Part shown: positions 11,539 through 19,445 of the stretch, in pieces
How positions within the stretch are numbered: position 1 is the stretch's first letter
Layout of the letters: each line of letters begins with the position of its first letter
Source: Isotricha intestinalis
Lineage: Eukaryota > Ciliophora > Litostomatea > Vestibuliferida > Isotrichidae
DNA length: 21,853 nucleotides
Direction of reading: 5' to 3'
Assembly: GCA_023807065.1 (NCBI GenBank)
Contig: JAJJLU010003979.1
Coordinates: forward strand, 1 to 21,853
Position numbers and translations under genes: made by a program
The notes under the pieces: model-generated
Seen by the model: the letters and a program-made list of their open reading frames with translations, nothing else
What the model was told of the DNA's origin: nothing
The model's database searches: none

Positions 11539-11639
11539 TTTTTTATATGATTTTTAAATATTATTCTCTTAAGTTATTGAATTATTATTATAATTTTCAA
11601 GAAATAATTAATTTTAAATTTATTATTTAAAAATAATTT
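11539..11639. promoter_or_regulatory. Shared divergent promoter region (inferred)
   Basis: Only 101 bp, nearly all A and T, separate the start codons of two divergently oriented intact genes. Both promoters must lie here or overlap the coding starts. No specific motif is recognisable; the call rests on gene arrangement alone. Confidence 0.35.
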
Positions 11640-11996
11640 ATGTCTTCAAGTATTTTACATCCTGGAAATGGAATTAATTATCCTAAAAAAGGAGATTATG
11701 TTAAAATAAATTTACAAATGAAAGATTCAAATGATAATATAATTTTTGATTCAACTTTATCAAGAAGAAAATTTTGTGAAATAAGATATTTAACTAATGA
11801 AAGTAATATGTTTCCTCAATTAGAAAGAGAAATAGGAGATATGTCTCTTTTTGAAAAAAGATCTATAGAATTAACAAAAGAAAATTATGATAATTCAATT
11901 CCTTCTTCAAATATGTTAAATTTATTAAATGAAAATGGAAAAATAATAATTTTTGTCGAAATCGTAAATATAAGTAAATCACCAACAATACTTTAA
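11640..11996 (+). CDS. FKBP-type peptidyl-prolyl isomerase-like protein, probably non-catalytic
   Basis: It encodes 118 residues, the length of one FKBP domain. The start resembles FKBP12 (HPGNGINYPKKGDYVKINL against the usual PGDG..FPK.G pattern), the FDS motif sits at residues 36-38, and the end (GKIIIFVEIVNI) fits the last strand that usually reads as hydrophobic-F-x-VEL. The family binds prolyl peptides and the drugs FK506/rapamycin and often isomerises Xaa-Pro bonds. Here the conserved His-Tyr of the HYTG turn is Asn-Leu, and the Trp at the floor of the pocket (GWEEG in active members) is Leu (PQLEREIGDMS). Two key aromatic residues are therefore missing, so I expect a binding or scaffold role rather than isomerase activity. 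There is no signal peptide, so it is probably cytosolic. The frame is intact. Confidence 0.72.
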   Translation: MSSSILHPGNGINYPKKGDYVKINLQMKDSNDNIIFDSTLSRRKFCEIRYLTNESNMFPQLEREIGDMSLFEKRSIELTKENYDNSIPSSNMLNLLNENGKIIIFVEIVNISKSPTIL

Positions 11997-12057
11997 TTTT
12001 ATTTATATAACTTAATTTAAAATAATTAAAAAAAACCGAAATTAAATAAAATAAAAA

Positions 12058-12584
12058 ATGATAGAAACCAAATTTGTAGAACCAACAAATGAACTAAATA
12101 AAAATGTAATGAAAAATAGAAATAATATTCTTGGAGAAGATAGTAAAAAAATTATTATAATAAATAAATTTTTTTTTAGAATGGGATCCTGAAACTGAAT
12201 ATAAACATGAATATCCTCCAAAAGAATCAAAAGGAAATAAAGTAGATTATTTCTTAAAATCTCAAAATTCAGTTTTAAATAAAAATTTAATTGGAACAGG
12301 ACGTAAAATAAATTAAAATAATATAATTAGAATGGGAACCTGAATCACAATATAAAATAGATTATCCTCCAAAATTTGTTGAAAGATCTAATCCTGTTTT
12401 AAAAAATATTAAAAGTAATATTAATTTTGGTGATGATAATTTTCCTATGAAAAGCACTTATATGTCTCAAATGGAAAATTTGCAAAATGAAAGTAAATTA
12501 TATGTTAGAGATAATTTTAGATATGATATTAATGGGAATAGTAATTTTTCTTTAGGAGAAAATGAAAGGGTTTTTAATACTTGA
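12058..12584 (+). CDS. Three-exon protein with repeated W-[DE]-P-E…YK…YPPK modules, SAXO-like (tentative)
   Basis: Exons 12058-12142, 12180-12302 and 12331-12584 join to give 153 residues ending at TGA 12582-12584. Both introns are phase 1. Exons 2 and 3 open with near-identical sequence (AATGGGATCC and AATGGGAACC) and encode sister modules: WDPETEYKHEYPPK and WEPESQYKIDYPPK. The module recalls the Tyr-Lys-x-(Asp/Glu)-Tyr repeats of SAXO/MAP6-type microtubule proteins of the axoneme, and the later NINFGDDNFPMKSTY stretch is in keeping with that. This family assignment is tentative. Protein-like sequence continues after the TGA in shifted frames to 13215, so the real product may once have been, or may still be, longer. 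The ATG at 12058 is the only good start, 61 bp after the FKBP-like gene on the same strand. Confidence 0.6.
12143..12179 (+). other. 37-nt GT-AG intron, phase 1
   Basis: It starts GTAAAA, ends in a pyrimidine run and TTTAG, and is otherwise only A and T. Without removal the frame hits TGA shortly after 12180. With removal the codon becomes AAA and the frame continues as WDPETEYK for 40 codons. Its position matches that of the second intron relative to the repeated module. Confidence 0.7.
12303..12330 (+). other. 28-nt GT-AG intron, phase 1
   Basis: It starts GTAAAATAAATT, ends AATTAG, and contains an in-frame TAA. Removal restores CAA (Gln) and continues into WEPESQYK, the sister of the module after the first intron. 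A length of 28 nt is very short, in the range known for some ciliates and other compact protist genomes. Confidence 0.68.
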
Positions 12585-13215
12585 AAAAGAAGAAAAAGAA
12601 ACTCAAACTAATAAAATAGAAATGAAAATAGAAAGAAATAAATTTTCAATTAATAAAGAAGAAGATTTAGAAAAAGAAGTAAGAAAATCATTAAAAAAGA
12701 CATGAAAGAAATATTAAAAACAATATCAAAAGAAGATAATTTTGAAGAAATTAAAATTTGAAAATATAATAATAAAAGGAACAGAACCAATAAAACAATT
12801 AAATTCACTTTTAACAAAAACACTTTTAAAAAATCCAAAAATAATACAAGAAGAAAAAGAAGAAAGTATGATAGATTCAATAGAAAAAATTTCAGAAATA
12901 ACGCAGACAAATATTCCATTCTTAAAAATTCATAAAGAAAAATTTTCTATCTTTTCAAAAGAAAATAACCTTTCATAAAGTGAATATGATTCATAGATTA
13001 ATTGAAAAATTATCATCTTTTATTGAAAAATCAGATAAAAGTGAAAAACCAAAAAATATAAAAATTAAGAATAGAAAATAAGAAAAAAATAAAAAAATTA
13101 GAAGGTATTATTATTCCTAGAAGAAATTCTCCTGAAAAAAGAAATATTAACTCCTTCTCTTTCAGAAATTAATTTTGAAATAAGTAACTTTAATTGGACA
13201 AATATTAATAAATAA
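12582..13215 (+). pseudogene. Frame-broken continuation of the three-exon gene
   Basis: Coding-like sequence goes on directly after the TGA but hops between frames about six times. Pieces in order are: a Glu/Lys-rich piece (EKEEKETQTNKIEMK, to TGA 12703-12705); a piece from 12702 (MKEILKTISKEDNFEEIK, to TGA 12759-12761); a longer piece to TAA 12976-12978 (IIKGTEPIKQLNSLLTKTLL); a piece containing MIHRLIEKLSSFIEKSDK to TAA 13079-13081; one with KKLEGIIIPRRNSPEKR; and a last one ending SEINFEISNFNW and TAA 13213-13215. All but one shift are +1, and several sit exactly at a stop codon. Decay, errors in A runs, or programmed +1 shifting would all fit; decay is my preference. No domain recognised. 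Confidence 0.5.
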
Positions 13216-13459
13216 ATAAAAATTTGATTAATATTCAACAAAAAAAAATAAAATTATTCTTAATTTTATTTAATTAAGATTTGCTAATAAATAAGGGAAT
13301 AAATTAATGATTTTTTTTTACTTATTATAAAAAAATGGAAATCAAAAAAATTATATGAGAGGTTAATTATTTTAAATTAAAATTTAAAGTCAAAATTTAA
13401 AGAATACATTTATATTTAAATTTTATTATCATTTTCGTACATAATGTTTGTTTATACTT
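13216..13459. other. Intergenic spacer between convergent broken genes
   Basis: It is A/T-only over most of its length and lies between the end of the plus-strand broken gene and the end of the minus-strand MORN gene. I see no gene, hairpin or repeat that I can support. Confidence 0.4.
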
Positions 13460-14560
13460 CTAAAAATAATATATTACCTTTCCTTCTTTTTTAGCTTTTT
13501 TCCATTCAATATCATATTTATCTCCATTATTATAATAATATATTCCTTTTCCTTCAGTTTTATCATTTTTCCATTCATCATTATATTTATTTCCATTTAT
13601 ATAATAATAAATTCCTTTACCTTCGGCTTTATCATTTTTATATTCACCTTCAAATTTATCTCCATTATTTAAATAATATATTCCTTTTCCATCCATATTT
13701 CCATTTTTATATTCACCATCATATTTATCTCCATTTTTATAATAATATATTCCTTTACCATCTTTTTTACCATTTTGAATTCTCTATCATATTTATCTCC
13801 ATTTTTATAACAATATATTCCTTTACCATCTTTTAAATCATTTTTCCATTCACCTATATATTTATCTCTATCATTACAATAAAATATTCCTTTACCATCT
13901 TTTTTATCATTTTTACATTCACCTTCATATTTATCTCCATTATTATAATAATATATTCCTTTTCCATCTTTTAAATCTGTTTTATATTCACCATCATATT
14001 TATCTCCACTTATATAATAAAATATTCCTTTACCCTCTTTTAAATCATTTTTATATTCTCCTATATATTTATCTCCATTGTTGTAATAAAATATTCCTTT
14101 AACCTCTTTTAAATCATTTGTATAGTCTCCGTCATATTTATCACCATTGTTGTAATAAAATATTCCTTTACCCTCTTTTAAATCATTTTTATATTCACCG
14201 TCATATTTATCTCCATTGTTGTAATAAAATATTCCTTTACCATCTTTTAAATCATTTTTATATTCACCTTCATAATAATAATATATTCCTTTAACTTCCA
14301 TATTTCCATTTTTCCATTGACCATCATATTTATCTCCATTATTATAATAATATATTCTTTTACTGTCTTTTTTACCTTTTTTTATATTCTCCATCATATT
14401 TATTCCCACTTATATAATAAAATATTCCTTTACCGTCTCTTTTATCATTTTTCCATTCACCATCATATTTATCTCCATCATTATAATAATAAATTCCTTT
14501 AACATCTTTTAAATCATTTTTCCATTCTCCTATATATTATCTCCATTATTATATTTTTTT
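13460..14560 (-). pseudogene. MORN-repeat protein, about 16 repeats, interrupted by frameshifts
   Basis: On the minus strand there are about 16 tandem MORN repeats of 23 residues, typical unit GKGIFYYNNGDKYDGEYKN, down to a TAG at 13460-13462. MORN repeats form beta-hairpin arrays that bind membrane lipids or scaffold cortical structures; in protists they are common in cortical and ciliary proteins. The array is not in one frame. One A is lost near 14538; one extra base lies in a 7-T run at 14377-14383; one base is lost near 13776. A repeat near 14270-14285 is short by about six residues. Open runs are therefore 13460-13696 and 13669-14409 plus a piece upstream. No credible start ATG is visible; upstream there is only a short Ile/Lys-rich stretch to about 14620. 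Calling it a pseudogene is reasonable, but sequencing error in A/T runs cannot be excluded. Confidence 0.75.
13480..14545. repeat. 69-bp tandem repeat array underlying the MORN units
   Basis: Units repeat every 69 bp. The short string CCATTGTTGTAATAAAATAT recurs at 14075, 14144 and 14213, exactly 69 bp apart and identical in all three. Flanking units diverge more at the edges. The central units (about 14040-14280) are the most alike, which suggests recent unequal exchange or conversion there. Confidence 0.75.
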
Positions 14561-14639
14561 ATTATTATTCTATTAATTTTTAAATAATATATATTACTCT
14601 CTTTTAGATTTTGAATTATTTTTAATTTAATATAAAAGT

Positions 14640-14830
14640 ATCATTATAAACTATAAATCTATAGATGAAATAATTGGATAAGATACTCTTCTTGCAGAAT
14701 ATGAAAAACGAAATATTGATGATATAATATAAAAACAATTCCAATTTCAATTCAAAAAGAAAATATATTAAACTAATTAGAATTGGTTTGTATATAGAAT
14801 TCATTTTAATATATTTTACTAAATATTATT
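14640..14830 (+). pseudogene. Short coding-like remnant of unknown function
   Basis: One plus-strand frame carries protein-like strings (DTLLAEYEKRNIDDII and NWFVYRIHFN) interrupted by three TAA and one TAG codons. The Asp/Glu/Ala/Trp content and C- or G-ending codons are unlike the neighbouring spacer. No family recognised. The stops fall where Gln would read smoothly, but in such AT-rich DNA about one codon in ten is a stop by chance, so this is weak. Confidence 0.3.
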
Positions 14831-15184
14831 TGATATTTTTAGTTGATATTTTATCTCTTATTATTTTTATATTCATCTTATATTTTTATATAATTAATCT
14901 TTAATTTTAAATTCAATATTCTTCTTTATAAATAATAAATTGTTTAATTGAATAAGACATTAATAATTGATGTCTTAACTAATTTTAAATTTCTTTCTTA
15001 AAGTTCTAGGGTGAAATGAAAATCTTTATTGGATTTAGAGATATTTAAAATTCCATTTAATATATCTAATTTCATAATATATAATAACTTTCTAATCAAA
15101 CTTTTTTTTAGACTCATTCATTCTGGTATCTGATATTATTTTTTTAAATTTTCAAGAAATAATTAAATATATTTAATTAAATAA
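14831..15184. other. AT-rich spacer with one small hairpin and a 25-codon ORF
   Basis: Mostly structureless A+T. It contains the hairpin at 14953-14977 and, on the minus strand, a 25-codon open frame near 15005-15085 (MKLDILNGILNISKSNKDFH…TLEL) of unknown meaning. No longer gene could be supported. Confidence 0.35.
14953..14977. repeat. Hairpin: 8-bp perfect inverted repeat, 9-nt loop
   Basis: TAAGACAT at 14953-14960 is exactly complementary to ATGTCTTA at 14970-14977. The stem includes G and C, which is unusual for this window. It could be a weak bacterial-type terminator in the decayed region, but a strong U-tract is lacking on either side, so the function is unknown. Confidence 0.45.
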
Positions 15185-15400
15185 TTACAAGAAAATAAAG
15201 ATTATCAAATAAATAAATATTATTATTTAAAAAAAGGTTTAAAGAATTCAATCATAAATTTAAATCAAAAATTAATAAGGAGAAATATTATGAAGATTAT
15301 TAATACAAAAGGTAAATTAAAAAGAAAAATTTTTATTATTTCAAGGAAAGTAAGAGGAAAAAAAATTTTCAATTCATTATTTATTTTCTATACCTTTTAA
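15185..15400 (+). pseudogene. Lys/Ile-rich open stretch, possibly bacterial coding remnant
   Basis: A 71-codon open frame runs from 15185 to TAA 15398-15400 and includes an ATG at 15290. That ATG has AAGGAG seven bases upstream (15277-15282), a perfect bacterial ribosome-binding site, and would give 36 residues (MKIINTKGKLKRKIFIIS…). However, the same frame stays open upstream of the ATG with equally protein-like sequence (LKKGLKNSIINLNQKL), so the AAGGAG may simply be part of a longer coding remnant. No family recognised. Confidence 0.35.
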
Positions 15401-15990
15401 AATATTTTATATTCATAAAAAATTAAATAAACAATAAAATATATTTTAATTAATAAAGATAATAATGTTCTTAAAGAATTATATGATTTACATAAAATAA
15501 TTTTTATATTAATAATATTAATAAATAATGCAAAATATAAATGAAAGAAATATTCTATTTTGAATTAATTTCATTTACTAAATTCCCTTAATTTAATTTA
15601 TTTTGCATATAAATTGAATTTTTTTTTTCATATTTATTTATTTTAATTAATAAATTCATTAAATTACTTTGATTATTAAATTTATTTATTTAATGAAAAA
15701 CTTTAATTCAAAAAACAAAATTAATATTCTTCTTTGATATTTAAAAATTAAAATAAGTAATAATTAAATAAAAAAGAAAGTTTTTCTTAAATAATACTCT
15801 TATTTTTATTCTGTTTTTTATTTAATAAATTTTTTGAACTATTTTGAAATTATTTTTTAAAATCTCAAAGAATTTTAATTATTTTATAAAAATCTTTTAC
15901 AATAAAAATAAATTCTGCATAAAAAATATTATTTAAATAATTTACTACAATAAAAAATGGGTATAAATACCACATTTTTTAAAACAAAAC
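15401..15990. other. AT-rich stretch without a supported gene
   Basis: Stops occur in all frames. A few short protein-like runs occur (for example NNVLKELYDLHKIIF on the plus strand near 15463-15510), but none can be joined or recognised. It may be further decayed coding DNA. Confidence 0.35.
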
Positions 15991-17350
15991 CAATAATATC
16001 TTATTTTGATGCAACTTATTATTCTAATTCTCAGTAACTTTTTCATAATTCTTTCAGTCCAACTTTATTATTGTATCTCATATTTTCTTCATATTTTTTA
16101 GATGCTTAAAATTCTTCTTGAAATGTCTCATCCACCGATTTCATAAATTTATCATCATCATACTCAATAATATTTCCAGTAACAAGTTCATCAGTATAAT
16201 AATCATTAATTAATGAAGTTTTATGTTTTGAATATAAGATTTAGGTACAAGTTGAGAAGTATTGATAATTTCATCATATTCTTTCTCATAACTAAATACT
16301 CTACTTCTACCATTTATAAAAACTTATTAAATTCATCATCATTCATAGAAGCCAATACAATATTTAAATCTTCATTTTTATTATGAACACCAAAACTTCC
16401 TTTATAAGATTTGTTTAATTGTTAACATCATTTAATTTTTGATAACTAACATTATCGATATCATTTTTTTTATTAACATTTAAATTAGAATTTTTAACTT
16501 TTTTTTACTACATTTAGTTTATTTGATTTCTTACATTTTTTTTTTATTTCTTTTAATGCAATTCTAACATTCTCTTCTTCTTTATCACAGATATCTCCTT
16601 CTAACTCATTAATAGGTTTTTTATTATATATCAATTAGTTCTTCTCCACCTTCAAAAGAAATAAAGTTCTTAGAGTAGCTATAGCACAATTATTATTTTA
16701 TTGTTTATACCTTGGTTTAATTAATTCAACTTTAAGTTAAAAATTAGGGTTATCCTTTTTTTATACATTTCATATTTTTTTATAAAACCAATTATGTGAC
16801 TAGGAACATTACCAAAAACTATCAATAACATAAAGAATTGTTGAATTTACTTTAATATCACCTAATTGAAAATATTGCATAATGTTGAACTATTGGAAGT
16901 TTAATATCTCAGTTTTATAATTAATGAAGTAACAGCTTTTGTGTCTACTCTCACACCATTGAATCTAAAATTAAGAATATTAAACTTTTCTTTAAATTCA
17001 TCATATCTATAATTAATTATTTTTCTTCTTCATCTATATTTGTTATATTATGTTTTTTAAGATAATTTTTCAAACCATCATTATTTAAACAATCTTTTTC
17101 AACACCATTTTTCATTTGTCCAGCCCAGAATAAAATAGAAAAATACCTTGTTTAAATATATAATCTGTTCATCATTTTTATTTAATCTTTGTAAAAAATT
17201 ATTACGAAACTTTAGAATTTCTTTTTTTTTTCATAAGTTTTATACATTTCTTCTTCAAAATTATTAAGAACTTCTATTATTGCATTTACATTTTTATTTA
17301 TTAATTCAATACATAAAATAAAAGATTGAAAAAATATTTTTTTATTTATA
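15990..17350 (-). pseudogene. Large broken gene of unknown function, possible SET-like C-terminal motif
   Basis: Read on the minus strand, protein-like pieces follow one another in order but in changing frames. They are NNFEEEMYKTYEKKK (about 17225-17270), FWAGQMKNGVEKDCLNNDG (about 17075-17135), NGVRVDTKAVTSLIIK (about 16915-16965), VIDSFGNVPSHIIGFIKKYE (about 16765-16825), NNNCAIATLRTL (about 16667-16705), GGEELIDI (about 16630-16655), DICDKEEENVRIALKEIKKK, SRVFSYEKEYDEIINTSQLV (about 16245-16305) and DYYTDELVTG. At least six frame changes are needed. The order GN.P…NPN…C…ATLR…GEEL loosely recalls a SET methyltransferase domain, but this crosses frames and is only a hint. No family is established. 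It lies tail-away from mraY on the other strand. Confidence 0.5.
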
Positions 17351-17439
17351 TGATTTATATTATATGTTATAATTTTTATTTAAAATAAATATTCTTCAAT
17401 GATATTGATTCAATATATAAACTAGTTTTCCTTTCATTT

Positions 17440-18327
17440 ACTTTTTCTTTTTATTTACTTTTTAATTTTTATATTAAAAGAATCACCTTTTTTCATAAAA
17501 AAAAGAATATCAACCTATTAGATCTTTAAATCCAATATCTCACTTAATACAAAAACAAAAACTCCAACAATGGGTGGAATATCTATTTTTATAATAACAA
17601 TACTTTCAACTATTCTATTAAATAAAATAAATGATATTCATCTAAATTTTATCTTATATATTTTTGCTTTTTTTATGATGACTGGTTTGTTCGATGATTC
17701 AATGAAAGTTTGAAGATTTTTTATTTTTGAAAATAAAAGTATTTTTATACCATATTTCAAATATTTTTTATATTTAAGAAAACTTTTTATTCCTTTTATA
17801 ATATTTTTCACTCATGGAAATTCTCATAGTGTTAATTTAAAAAAAGGAATGGATTAGCAATAATTTTAATTATTATATATTCTTTTATATTCCTTATAAT
17901 TTCTTTATTTTATAACTCATTTAATGGATTTTTAATAGATAATATTGATTTCAGATAAATTTTTATATTAAGTTCTTATGTTATAAGTTCTGAACTTTCT
18001 TTTTTTATATAATAAACATCCTACTAAAATATTTATGAGAGAGAAATGTTCTTTATTTTATGTTGTTTTCTATCAACAGTTTCAATTTGTTTAAAACAAG
18101 AAATATTTTTTGGAATATAGGTTATATTATTTATTATTGAAAACAATTATTGTTATTTTATAAGTTCTTTCATATAAGAATTTTAAAAGAAGAATATTTA
18201 AAATGACACCAATATATCATCATTTTGAAAGACTTAATTAAAATGGAAAAAATATAAAATTGTCTATTCTTTTTGACTTTTTACTTTAATTATGATAATA
18301 ATAGCTATACTAAAATTATTCCAATAA
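17440..18327 (+). pseudogene. mraY: Decayed phospho-N-acetylmuramoyl-pentapeptide transferase (MraY)
   Basis: MraY joins UDP-MurNAc-pentapeptide to undecaprenyl phosphate to make lipid I in the bacterial inner membrane. The family signature is spread along this stretch: QPIRS (17511-17525), TPTMGG (17561-17578), the FDD pair near 17690-17698, a degenerate NAVNLTDGLDG region reading GNSHSVNLKKGMD (about 17815-17855), a NxHP…FM block near 18013-18040, CLKQEIFF near 18090-18113, and PIYHHFE (18209-18229), then the hydrophobic C-terminus to TAA 18325-18327. The pieces occupy different frames, with shifts near 17555, 17853, 18010, 18060-18120 and 18236. In-frame stops include TGA 17711-17713, TAA 18161-18163 and TGA 18274-18276. 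Much of the catalytic Asp-rich loop is destroyed, so no function is possible. Length matches the family. The N-terminal 60 or so residues are not recognisable. It overlaps or abuts the rnhA remnant. Confidence 0.85.
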
Positions 18328-18706
18328 TACTGGAAAAGGTTGGGCTTGCTATCTTGATGTATAAAACAAAATTAAAAAAATTAGTGAATATAAAAATTTA
18401 CTACTAAAATCAAATTGAATTAAAGGCAGTTATTGAAGATTTACAACTATTAAAAATAAAATAAAATGTAGTTTTATGGACTGATAGTATTTATGTTAAA
18501 AATGGAATTACTGATTTGATTTTTAACTGGAAAAAAAAGAACTGGTTAAATTTAGATAAAAAACCAGTTAAAAATAAAGAAATGTGGATTGAATTAGATA
18601 TTTTACATTCTAAACATAATATAATTGGAATTGGACCAAAGGTAATAAATACAACAATGAAGTTGATGAATTTGAAAGAAAAGAAATTTTAACCCATACT
18701 AATTAA
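18300..18706 (+). pseudogene. rnhA: Decayed ribonuclease HI
   Basis: RNase HI cuts RNA in RNA-DNA hybrids. The remnant keeps the family order: NNTGKGWACYL (from 18323), corresponding to the GxPGxGG turn; an xxIELKAVIEDL helix near 18411-18446 carrying the catalytic Glu; WTDSIYVKNGI (18477-18509) with the catalytic Asp; NWKKKNW and KKPVKNKEMW (18523-18590), the usual basic handle region; then WTKGN…NNEVDEFERKE (about 18630-18685) with the last catalytic Asp, in a shifted frame. The first catalytic Asp motif (usually TDGAC) is not recognisable. Breaks: TAA after YLDV near 18359, a frame change near 18405, TAA near 18463, and a frame change near 18625. It starts inside or immediately at the end of mraY and ends at TAA 18704-18706. 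It is a clear bacterial-type rnhA pseudogene. Confidence 0.85.
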
Positions 18707-18837
18707 AAAATATAACTTTTTATCAATTCAATAAAAAGAAAATGATTAAATAAAAACATAATAGAAAAATTAATGATTTAAAATATTTTTCAAATTCAAT
18801 TTTTAATGAATCCAAAGAATTAATTTTTATTATATTT

Positions 18838-19340
18838 TTAATTTAAATCAGTCTTATAACTAGTTAACATTTTATTTGTTCCATCTTTTCCTCTATTATA
18901 CTAATGTTTTAAAATAATATTATCTATTGAAATTATTTTTAATATATCAAAATTAATATCTTTTAATCTTTAACATCTAAAATATAATTCATTTGAAGCA
19001 AGATCTAAAAATAAAAACTCCTTTATAATCAGCTTTTTTTTTAAACCTTGATTTTGAAACTTATCATTAACATCAAGAGAAGAGGTTTTAATTTCAAATT
19101 TATTATTATTAAATATTAAATGCAATCACCTTGATCTCAATCATTGTATTTAATTTTTAATCTTCTATAAAAAATTCTTGAAAATGTTTGTTTAAAAAAT
19201 CTTTCTCAAAAACTTCCTCTTTTATCTACTTATAAATTTCTATATTTACTACTTGGAACTTTCCATTCATCTTTTACTTCTTTAAGAACTTATTTTAATA
19301 TTGATAATGCAATTTTATCTATTTCACTGTTATCTATCAT
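18838..19340 (-). pseudogene. Decayed restriction endonuclease-like gene (PD-(D/E)xK type)
   Basis: The minus-strand start is ATG 19340-19338. The order of pieces is: DEWKVPSSKYRNL then VDKRG (about 19240-19290), ERFFKQTFSRIFYRRLKIKYN (about 19160-19225), a DQGD acidic site, then in another frame FEIKTSSLDV (19098 downwards), KKKADYKGV (about 19030-19055), LDLASNELYFRC, DINFDILKIISI and GKDGTNKMLTSY, ending at TAA 18840-18838. The PSSKYR opening, the acidic residues before FEIKTSS (catalytic E-x-K), and the ADY-GV-hydrophobic strand are what I expect of type II restriction endonucleases that cleave DNA at specific sites. The specificity is unknown. Internal stops and at least two frame changes show decay. 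No methyltransferase motif was seen next to it. Confidence 0.6.
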
Positions 19341-19445
19341 AATATCCTTTTTTAATTATTTCAATTTTATTAAATCAATTCTTAAATTGATAGCTCTGTT
19401 TGTTCATAAAATCATCCTTAGATTAATCAACTTAATTAAAAATAT

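Noticed and set aside
13448..13672. Plus-strand open frame opposite the MORN array
   Set aside because: It is the complement of the MORN repeats; the periodic Ile/Phe/Ser pattern comes from the repeat on the other strand.
13480..14545. CRISPR array as explanation of the 69-bp repeats
   Set aside because: Repeats are contiguous, have no unique spacers, and encode MORN units.
14622..14804. 60-codon minus-strand open frame
   Set aside because: Low-complexity hydrophobic sequence; the plus strand of the same stretch reads more like protein, though broken.
14640..17350. A genetic code with TAA/TAG as Gln and TGA as Trp for the right arm
   Set aside because: Some pieces read smoothly this way, but alternative frames without stops fit better at several places (for example the FGNVPSHIIGF piece), and frame changes remain under any code.
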